IMG/VR virus record: IMGVR_UViG_3300031972_000700
Span: 1-21,859 of that record
DNA: 21,859 nucleotides
Reading direction: 5' to 3' (one strand)
Origin: a virus
Of this stretch, positions 7,075-11,798 are shown piece by piece. Within the stretch, counting starts at the first letter, position 1. Every line of letters begins with the position of its first letter. Under the pieces are notes generated by a model. It saw only the letters and a program-made list of their open reading frames with translations, was not told where the DNA came from and did no database searches. Made by a program: the position numbers and the translations under genes.

Positions 7075-7308
7075 TTATCTTACTGCTACTCGTATCTTAC
7101 CTGCAATCCACTGGTCAGCTAGATAGTCTGGTAGCGTCACGCAAGTAGAAGGCCCAGAAGTAGTGCTATCTATCTTGCGCAGCAAAAGCTCCGAATGCAG
7201 AAAATATACCTGGTTTAAGCCATCGGCTTTTACCCGCCTCCAACTGACACACAAGCGCAGTCTGTCGCACAACACCCATTTGTTACGCTGCATATCTTCT
7301 AAGATCAT
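7075..7308 (-). CDS. Unknown small protein (77 aa)
   Basis: A TTG further upstream (7320) is in frame but is itself part of the Shine-Dalgarno TTGGAG, so the ATG at 7308, six bases after GGAG, is the start. The product begins MILEDMQRNKWVLCDRLRLC, is basic, and contains VYFLHSELLLRKID and WIAGKIRVAVR. Three cysteines are present without a recognisable metal motif. Not recognised. Confidence 0.6.
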   Translation of the reverse strand: MILEDMQRNKWVLCDRLRLCVSWRRVKADGLNQVYFLHSELLLRKIDSTTSGPSTCVTLPDYLADQWIAGKIRVAVR

Positions 7309-7324
7309 ATCAAACTCCAAAAAA

Positions 7325-7337
7325 TTACATTGTGTAA
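7325..7337 (-). repeat. Palindromic intergenic element, copy 5 of 6
   Basis: TTACACAATGTAA one base after the upstream TAA, followed by TTTTTTGGAG; 16 bases to the ATG at 7308. Confidence 0.8.
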
Positions 7338-7338
7338 G

Positions 7339-7521
7339 TTAACGCGAATAGCGTATGAGTGCCACGATACCATTGATTCCACCAACGATGCAAACGATAC
7401 CGAATAACAAAAATAACCAATGAGCATTCAAACTTGAAGCATATAGCGCAAAGGATGCAATACCGAATGCAAACTCAAAAAGAGAAATAAACGTGATAAA
7501 AAGATATTGTGAAAAATCCAT
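7339..7521 (-). CDS. Small membrane protein, two transmembrane segments (60 aa)
   Basis: The start is the ATG at 7521 (MDFSQYLFITFISLFEFAFG), nine bases after GGAG; an upstream in-frame TTG lies in the Shine-Dalgarno. Two hydrophobic segments are visible, about residues 5-28 and 34-55 (LFLLFGIVCIVGGINGIVAL), with a short loop (SSLNAHW) and a basic C-terminus (IRYSR). It would sit in the host inner membrane. Its place in the early-type arm argues for superinfection exclusion or membrane takeover, although a holin cannot be excluded from topology alone. Confidence 0.65.
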   Translation of the reverse strand: MDFSQYLFITFISLFEFAFGIASFALYASSLNAHWLFLLFGIVCIVGGINGIVALIRYSR

Positions 7522-7540
7522 TTTTAAGGACTCCAAAAAA

Positions 7541-7553
7541 TTACATTGTGTAA
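7541..7553 (-). repeat. Palindromic intergenic element, copy 6 of 6
   Basis: TTACACAATGTAA followed by TTTTTTGGAG, as in copy 5; 19 bases to the ATG at 7521. Here it lies 85 bases from the nearest upstream stop. Confidence 0.8.
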
Positions 7554-7591
7554 GTTTACCTTGCGCCAGGCGTAGCTATACCGTCCCCATA

Positions 7592-7626
7592 CTTGGCAAG
7601 GTCTGGCAGTTTAACGACTTGCCAAG
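7592..7626 (-). other. Stem-loop after the 184-residue gene
   Basis: On the minus strand CTTGGCAAG and CTTGCCAAG form a perfect 9-bp stem with a 17-base loop, 12 bases after the stop at 7639. There is no T-tract after it, so it is not a typical intrinsic terminator; an RNA processing or protection site is possible. The rest of the gap (7554-7638) holds no supported gene. Confidence 0.5.
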
Positions 7627-7638
7627 GTCGCTAGGGGA

Positions 7639-8193
7639 TTACTTGCTAAGTGCGTCCGATAGGATCTGCGCTAATTCTACTTGTTGTTCGGCGGTTAACC
7701 TTGCTGCTTTATTGAATAATTCGATTAATATCGGATTCACCAATCCGCTAGGAATTGCACTGGGCGATTCTGCCTCATTGCCCGATTGTGGCGTTGCGTC
7801 AGGCTTTTGTCCATCGCTACCGCTTGCTGTTTTATTCTTAGCTTGCGCCGCTGCTTTCAATTCCGCATACATGTCTGCACGTGATTCTGGCTTGCCAGTG
7901 AAGTCTCGGCAATATCGCTTGAACTCGGACAGCGTAACATCTAAGCGCATCACTCCCGCTTCCGTCATTTGCTTGGCGTTCTTAAAACCTGCCGCATTAC
8001 AGAATGCCATTTGAAAGGCCTTAAACTGCGCTTCATCATGCGCATGTATTGCGCCTTTGAAGATCTCAAAAAGCCTCGCAACCTCATTATCGCTTTTCTT
8101 GCCCGTCTTGATCATATCTTGAACAAGCTTTCGAGATTCTGCCGCTAGTTCGGCGTTCATAAGATCGTTAACAATTTTCTTTTCAAGTTTCAT
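7639..8193 (-). CDS. Unknown protein (184 aa), first gene of the leftward arm
   Basis: No family is recognised. The N-terminal ~110 residues are predicted helical and charged (KLEKKIVNDLMNAELAAESR, NEVARLFEIFKGAIHAHDEA) with YCRDFTGKPESRADM. Residues ~118-145 form a low-complexity Ser/Asn/Pro-rich linker, followed by a C-terminal helix (LTAEQQVELAQILSDALSK). Being first downstream of the divergent promoters, it would be expressed earliest and strongly, which suits a host-takeover or DNA-binding regulator; this is inference. The Shine-Dalgarno is AGGGGA about seven bases before the ATG. CTAGGGGAT (7631-7639) and its inverse (8202-8210) bracket the gene. Confidence 0.75.
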   Translation of the reverse strand: MKLEKKIVNDLMNAELAAESRKLVQDMIKTGKKSDNEVARLFEIFKGAIHAHDEAQFKAFQMAFCNAAGFKNAKQMTEAGVMRLDVTLSEFKRYCRDFTGKPESRADMYAELKAAAQAKNKTASGSDGQKPDATPQSGNEAESPSAIPSGLVNPILIELFNKAARLTAEQQVELAQILSDALSK

Positions 8194-8228
8194 TTTTTTC
8201 TATCCCCTAGAAAGTTTGTTTAGTTTCT

Positions 8229-8244
8229 GCCGCTGTTTTGCGGC
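8229..8244 (-). other. Small GC-rich hairpin in the leader of the 184-residue gene
   Basis: GCCGC-AAAACA-GCGGC on the minus strand, about 36 bases before the ATG at 8193. No T-run follows, so it is more likely an mRNA stability or regulatory hairpin than a terminator. Confidence 0.4.
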
Positions 8245-8447
8245 GACGGGGTGAACGATGGACTACAACAGAAAAGCTGTCAAACGTTTTTTGAAAAAAA
8301 GTTTAATTAATTTTTAAAAGCTAATAAAAACAATAGGTTACAACGCAAATTATTTTAGGCAAAAGCCTTGCAATGGGTAGACTTTGCACAAACCTGCGCA
8401 GATTCTAAGGCCTTTAAAGCTTTTGAATGGGTGGCTTTTTGGTGGTT

Positions 8448-8471
8448 AGTTTTGGTGATACTATATAGGGG
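8448..8471 (+). promoter_or_regulatory. SP6-like phage promoter or extended -10 promoter candidate
   Basis: TTTTGGTGATACTATA (8450-8465) matches 14 of 16 bases of the SP6 RNA polymerase promoter core TTTAGGTGACACTATA and is followed by TAGGGG. It also fits a sigma70 extended -10 element (TGATACTAT), with only a poor -35. It points rightward into non-coding DNA, as a primer promoter of an origin would. No phage RNA polymerase gene is in the window. Confidence 0.35.
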
Positions 8472-8492
8472 AATCAGAAGGTTTGGGAGCTT

Positions 8493-8508
8493 AGCAAAAA
8501 ACGTGCCA
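8493..8508 (-). promoter_or_regulatory. Leftward sigma54-type (-24/-12) promoter candidate
   Basis: On the minus strand TGGCACGTTTTTTGCT fits TGGCACG-N4-TTGCW with the required GG-N10-GC spacing. Transcription would begin near 8482 and enter the 184-residue gene at 8193. Independent in flanking sequence from the three rightward copies. Confidence 0.5.
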
Positions 8509-8533
8509 AGTTATTGAAAAGCTTGAAAAGGTT

Positions 8534-8551
8534 TGTTAGTACTCACTAACA
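8534..8551. repeat. 7-bp inverted repeat, 4-base loop
   Basis: TGTTAGT-ACTC-ACTAACA. A possible operator or small hairpin between two AAGCTT-centred palindromes. No T-run follows on either strand. Confidence 0.45.
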
Positions 8552-8640
8552 TTTAAAAGCTTTAAAAGGGCGCTGCAAGATTGTCACGCCTTCGGAATAC
8601 TCAAAAGCTTTTTAAGAACTTTTAGGAATATGAGTAAACC

Positions 8641-8656
8641 TGGCACGAAGCTTGCA
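8641..8656 (+). promoter_or_regulatory. Sigma54-type promoter element A of the 29-bp tandem repeat
   Basis: TGGCACGAAGCTTGCA fits the RpoN consensus TGGCACG-N4-TTGCW, with C before it (Y) and GG-N10-GC spacing. Predicted start near 8667, rightward toward terS. Confidence 0.5.
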
Positions 8657-8669
8657 AGGCTTTTAAAGT

Positions 8670-8685
8670 TGGCACAGTATTTGCA
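8670..8685 (+). promoter_or_regulatory. Sigma54-type promoter element B
   Basis: TGGCACAGTATTTGCA, 29 bases after element A, with the same GG-N10-GC spacing and one deviation (A for G at the end of the -24 block). Confidence 0.5.
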
Positions 8686-8698
8686 AGGCTTTAGAAGT

Positions 8699-8714
8699 TG
8701 GCACGGCTTTTGCA
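8699..8714 (+). promoter_or_regulatory. Sigma54-type promoter element C
   Basis: TGGCACGGCTTTTGCA, 29 bases after element B, a full match to the core consensus. Predicted start near 8725. A GC-rich stretch and a TATA palindrome follow. Confidence 0.5.
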
Positions 8715-8744
8715 AGGGGTAGGCAGGTGGCCAGGGGGCCTGGG

Positions 8745-8756
8745 GTATATATATAC
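8745..8756. repeat. 12-bp perfect palindrome GTATATATATAC
   Basis: A self-complementary AT alternation, echoed by GTATATATAC at 8855-8864. It could be an easily melted element of an origin or a TATA-type -10. Confidence 0.5.
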
Positions 8757-8889
8757 TAAATGATATACATTTTGAAAGCTTTTCAAGTTGTCAAGGCTTG
8801 TGCCTCGTGAGTACTTTTAGGCCGCTGATCCTTCTAAGTACTTAAAGTGCTCATGTATATATACTTGAACCGGCCCGGCCTGTTACTCT

Positions 8890-8918
8890 AGTATAGGGTC
8901 GAAATCTTAATCTGTCAA
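8890..8918 (-). promoter_or_regulatory. Strong leftward sigma70 promoter
   Basis: Minus strand TTGACA (8918-8913), 17-base spacer, TATACT (8895-8890). Predicted start near 8883. It drives the leftward arm with a leader of about 690 bases to the ATG at 8193. The bases just before the -10 (GACCC) are identical to those in the rightward promoter. Confidence 0.85.
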
Positions 8919-8946
8919 GTTTTTTTTTATTTATTTTAAAAAAGAC

Positions 8947-8975
8947 TTGACAAAACTCGTATCTGACCCTATACT
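8947..8975 (+). promoter_or_regulatory. Strong rightward sigma70 promoter
   Basis: TTGACA (8947-8952), 17-base spacer, TATACT (8970-8975). Predicted start at about 8981-8983, on or next to the terS ATG. It is recognised by host RNA polymerase and would drive the packaging and head genes. Confidence 0.85.
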
Positions 8976-8982
8976 GTACAAC

Positions 8983-9405
8983 ATGAATGGATATTTACCT
9001 CAAAAACACAAAGAACGTGAATTAACAGAAAAACAACAAAAGTTTTTAAACTGTCTAATCAAAACGGGAGGTGATCCAAAGCACGCAGCAGAGCTTGCAG
9101 GATATTCGGAAGGCAGCTATTTTCAAGTAATTAAAGCACTTAAAAATGAAATAATAGACCTGGCCTCTAATATTCTTGCTCAGTCTGCACCTAAAGCAGC
9201 TATGAAACTTGTTGAGGTAATGAACACAGATGAACCCATGCCTCAAGCTAATGTAAAGTTACAGGCCGCCCAGACTATCTTAGATCGTATAGGATTAGGC
9301 AAGCAAGACAAGTTAGATGTTAATGTAGAGTCTGAAGGTGGTGCTTTATTCATACTTCCTGCTAAAACTATAGTAGAAGGTGAATATGAAGTTACCGAAG
9401 ACTAA
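8983..9405 (+). CDS. Terminase small subunit (probable)
   Basis: The 140-residue product has an N-terminal helix-turn-helix-type region (residues ~15-55: LTEKQQKFLNCLIKTGGDPK, AAELAGYSEGSYFQVIKAL), a helical oligomerisation-like middle (APKAAMKLVEVM, VKLQAAQTILDRIGLGKQDK) and an acidic C-terminus. This is the layout of TerS proteins that bind the packaging site and stimulate TerL. The frame is open to a TTG at 8947, but that codon is the promoter -35, so the ATG at 8983 is the start, giving an mRNA with essentially no leader and no Shine-Dalgarno. It overlaps terL by 20 bases. Confidence 0.8.
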   Translation: MNGYLPQKHKERELTEKQQKFLNCLIKTGGDPKHAAELAGYSEGSYFQVIKALKNEIIDLASNILAQSAPKAAMKLVEVMNTDEPMPQANVKLQAAQTILDRIGLGKQDKLDVNVESEGGALFILPAKTIVEGEYEVTED

Positions 9406-11215
9406 ACCACGTACACAGGGCGTTGCGCCTTTTGCATACGACTCAGACGTAGAAAATAAAATTTTTGTACGTAATGAAGCTAAATACAAGATACTAAAAG
9501 AAGTAGTAGAAGGTATTGTTGCTGGTTCTATTAAGTCTATTCGTGAAGGTAGACTATTTGTAGAAGCAAAAGGTTATAGTATATCTGTACAGGCTCTTTC
9601 AAAGTACGTAAAGGATGAAAGAGAATCTATAGGTGATAAAGGTAAATATCATTACAGTAAAGCTCAGAAAGCTAAAATTGCTGCTAGAAAGTCTGTAAGA
9701 GATAAACAAAAAAGAGTTGAAGCCCTTGACAAGAAGTTAAAAGCTGCTAAAGCAAGTTTAACATCACAGACTAAGGTTCAAACTAAATTAGATGAATCTG
9801 AAGATGCTGCTACAGTTACTGGTAAGGTTGTCACTGAGGATGAGTTAGATTTACTGGCTCCTAGTACAAAAGAAGTAGTTGAAGATAAGATTATCTTTAA
9901 GCCTAACGAAGGGCCGCAGACAGACTTCTTAGCTGCTCCAGAAACAGATGTATTATATGGTGGCGCAGCAGGTGGTGGTAAATCATATGCTATGTTAGTA
10001 GATCCTTTGAGATTTGCTCACAGGACTGCTCATAGAGCGTTAATACTAAGACGTTCCATGCCTGAGCTTAGGGAGTTAATAGATAAGTCTAGGGAGTTAT
10101 ATCCAAAGGCTTTTCCAGGGTGTAGATTCAGAGAAGTTGAAAAGATCTGGACTTTTCCATCAGGAGCTAAACTAGAGTTTGGTTTCTTAGAACGAGATGC
10201 AGATGTGTACAGATACCAAGGTCAAGCATATTCTTGGATTGGTTTTGATGAGATTACACATTTAAGTACAGAGTTCTCATGGAACTACTTAGCATCACGA
10301 CTAAGAACAACAGACCCTGAGATTACTCCTTACATGCGTTGTACGGCTAACCCTGGTGGTGCTGGTGCAACATGGGTTAAAAAGCGTTATGTGAACCCAT
10401 CACCGCCTAATGAAAGTTTTATAGGCTCAGATGGTTTGACACGACGATTTATACCGGCTAGATTAGAAGATAACCCATATTTATCAAAAGATGGTAGATA
10501 TGAACAAATGTTAAAAGCGTTACCGGCTGTGCAACGCAAACAGTTGCTAGAAGGTAACTGGGATATAACAGAAGGGGCAGCTTTTACTGAGTTTGATATA
10601 ACGTCGCACGTTATACCTCCTTTTGAAATACCTATAGGTTGGGAAAGAATTAAAGGTATTGACTATGGTTATGCCTCTGAAAGTTCTTGTATTTGGGGTG
10701 CTGTTGATTCTACTGATGGAACTCTTATAATTTATAGAGAGCTTTATAGAAAAGGACTTACAGGTGTTGATTTAGCTCAAATGATTACTAATATGGAGCT
10801 AGAAGATCCTTTTTCAGTTCAGGGGGTACTAGATACAGCAGCATGGAACAGGACAGGCACTACAGGTCCAACAGTCGGAGAAACACTTCAACGAGCAGGA
10901 CATAAGTTACGTAGAGCAGATAAAAATAGGATTCAGGGTAAGATTCAAATACATGAATACTTACGAGTACAGCCAAGTGGTAGACCGAAAATACAAATAT
11001 TTAGTAGCTGTCCTAACTTGATACGTGAGCTACAAAGCATACCACTAGATAAAAAGAACCCTGAAGATGTTGATACAAACGCACCTGATCATGCTTATGA
11101 TGCTTTAAGGTACTTAATTATGTCAAGACCCAAGGTTAATGACATATTCAACCAGTTTCGACATATGAGAATGGAACAGGCTTATACGCCAGTTGATTCA
11201 GAATTTGGATATTAA
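9386..11215 (+). CDS. Terminase large subunit with a ~170-residue N-terminal extension
   Basis: The ATPase has Walker A LYGGAAGGGKS (~residues 190-200), Walker B SWIGFDEITH (~283-292) and a coupling motif TANPGGAGATW (~321). The nuclease has GIDYGYA (D~426), VLDTAAW (D~483) and PDHAYDALRY (~567-576). It cleaves concatemers and pumps DNA through the portal. At 609 residues it is longer than usual. The first ~170 residues carry a possible DNA-binding fold (VEAKGYSISVQALSKYVKDE) and a Lys/Ala-rich coiled coil, then an acidic linker. An upstream in-frame GTG (9380) is less likely than the ATG, which has GAAGG five bases before it. Confidence 0.95.
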   Translation: MKLPKTKPRTQGVAPFAYDSDVENKIFVRNEAKYKILKEVVEGIVAGSIKSIREGRLFVEAKGYSISVQALSKYVKDERESIGDKGKYHYSKAQKAKIAARKSVRDKQKRVEALDKKLKAAKASLTSQTKVQTKLDESEDAATVTGKVVTEDELDLLAPSTKEVVEDKIIFKPNEGPQTDFLAAPETDVLYGGAAGGGKSYAMLVDPLRFAHRTAHRALILRRSMPELRELIDKSRELYPKAFPGCRFREVEKIWTFPSGAKLEFGFLERDADVYRYQGQAYSWIGFDEITHLSTEFSWNYLASRLRTTDPEITPYMRCTANPGGAGATWVKKRYVNPSPPNESFIGSDGLTRRFIPARLEDNPYLSKDGRYEQMLKALPAVQRKQLLEGNWDITEGAAFTEFDITSHVIPPFEIPIGWERIKGIDYGYASESSCIWGAVDSTDGTLIIYRELYRKGLTGVDLAQMITNMELEDPFSVQGVLDTAAWNRTGTTGPTVGETLQRAGHKLRRADKNRIQGKIQIHEYLRVQPSGRPKIQIFSSCPNLIRELQSIPLDKKNPEDVDTNAPDHAYDALRYLIMSRPKVNDIFNQFRHMRMEQAYTPVDSEFGY

Positions 11216-11226
11216 AGGAGAACTAT

Positions 11227-11796
11227 ATGACTAACCCAGTTGTGGATATAAGAGATACAGGGCGTAACTCAGCTAAAACGCTAGACGTTCAAGCTCTTTC
11301 AGATAATGTAATTACTTCAGCAACGTCCGTTACTACAGGCACTATTGCAGTAACAGCAGATGCTACTTATGATGTAAGTTTTACTCAACCTGCTGACACT
11401 TCAATTAAAAATCTTATTATGATTGCTAACGGTAACTTAGTTACTGCTGGTGCATCAGGTGACGATATTGATTTTGATTTAGGAACAGCAGCAGGTGGTG
11501 GACAAATTATTAATGAAAAAGCTATTGCAGATGATGGCGGCAGTGCTGTTACTATTACGGCGAATACTCCTTTGTATATCATTGCTAATGGTATTCCAGC
11601 AGCAGCTAATGGCTTTTCTACAATGAGCGGTGGCCCAGCTACTTCAGAAGCTATGACACTTTCAGCATCATTGTATAGCTCTGCTGCACGTACATTGCAT
11701 ATACGCTTAAAGCCTCTTGCAAATAATTTGGCTACAGCAGCAACCACGGTTACGTTTATTATTGAGTTTCAACATCTTGGCGTAACTCCTAGCTAA
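11227..11796 (+). CDS. Probable virion structural protein, unknown family
   Basis: This 189-residue product is rich in Ala, Thr, Ile and short beta strands (VTTGTIAVTADATYDVSFTQ, IKNLIMIANGNLVTAG, VTFIIEFQHLGVTP), with no Cys and few charged residues. That composition is typical of phage decoration or small beta-rich virion proteins. The ATG has AAGGAG seven bases before it, eleven bases after terL. Position between terL and portal suits a head-associated protein, but no family is recognised. Confidence 0.65.
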   Translation: MTNPVVDIRDTGRNSAKTLDVQALSDNVITSATSVTTGTIAVTADATYDVSFTQPADTSIKNLIMIANGNLVTAGASGDDIDFDLGTAAGGGQIINEKAIADDGGSAVTITANTPLYIIANGIPAAANGFSTMSGGPATSEAMTLSASLYSSAARTLHIRLKPLANNLATAATTVTFIIEFQHLGVTPS

Positions 11797-11798
11797 AC

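Larger units (their letters stand above)
8641..8718 (+). repeat. Tandem repeat, 29-bp period, about 2.6 units
   Basis: Each unit reads TGGCAC-n5-TTGCAAGGCTTTnnAAGT; the third is cut short after GCAAGGGG. The period is not a multiple of three, so this is not a coding repeat. Every unit contains one sigma54-like element. Confidence 0.8.
8412..8788. repeat. Family of AAGCTT-centred AT-rich palindromes
   Basis: Near-palindromic words of the type TTnAAAGCTTTnAA recur at about 8412-8428, 8513-8530, 8549-8567, 8598-8615 and 8770-8788, with a related AAGCTT at 8648-8653 next to a sigma54-like repeat. Such clustered palindromes can be iterons of an origin or operator sites for a regulator. Which protein would bind them is not evident. 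Confidence 0.5.
8890..8975. repeat. 11-bp inverted repeat overlapping both divergent -10 boxes
   Basis: AGTATAGGGTC (8890-8900) and GACCCTATACT (8965-8975) are exact inverse complements; ACTTGACA is also mirrored. The A/T-rich centre contains runs of T and A. A shared regulator binding at both -10 regions is possible. Confidence 0.75.
8194..8982. other. Intergenic control region between the two arms (possible replication origin)
   Basis: About 790 bases without a supportable gene on either strand. It is AT-rich with local GC-rich palindromes. It holds divergent sigma70 promoters at its right end, a 29-bp tandem repeat with sigma54-like elements, an opposing sigma54-like element, AAGCTT-centred palindromes, an SP6-like motif, hairpins and TATA-type palindromes (8745-8756 and 8855-8864). 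Transcript from the leftward sigma70 promoter would have a leader of roughly 690 bases. A replication origin here is inferred from repeat density and location, not shown. Confidence 0.6.

Noticed and set aside
7560-7630. Minus-strand frame reading QVVKLPDLAKYGDGIATPGA after the 184-residue gene
   Set aside because: It looks protein-like but has no start codon or Shine-Dalgarno, and a TAG lies just upstream in frame; possibly a gene remnant.
8258-8317. Plus-strand 19-codon basic peptide MDYNRKAVKRFLKKSLIN after GGGGTGA
   Set aside because: Too short to judge without conservation, and it opposes the leader of the leftward arm.
8531-8551. The TGTTAGT hairpin as a terminator
   Set aside because: No T-run follows on either strand and the stem is AT-rich.
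8630-8719. Plus-strand 29-codon frame starting MSKPGTKLARLLKLAQ across the 29-bp repeats
   Set aside because: The Shine-Dalgarno (AGGA) is only two bases from the ATG, and the repeat period is not a multiple of three, so the DNA repeat rather than a peptide explains the sequence.
8787-8806. Minus-strand AGGCACAAGCCTTGAC as a further sigma54 element
   Set aside because: The -12 block is GA instead of the essential GC.
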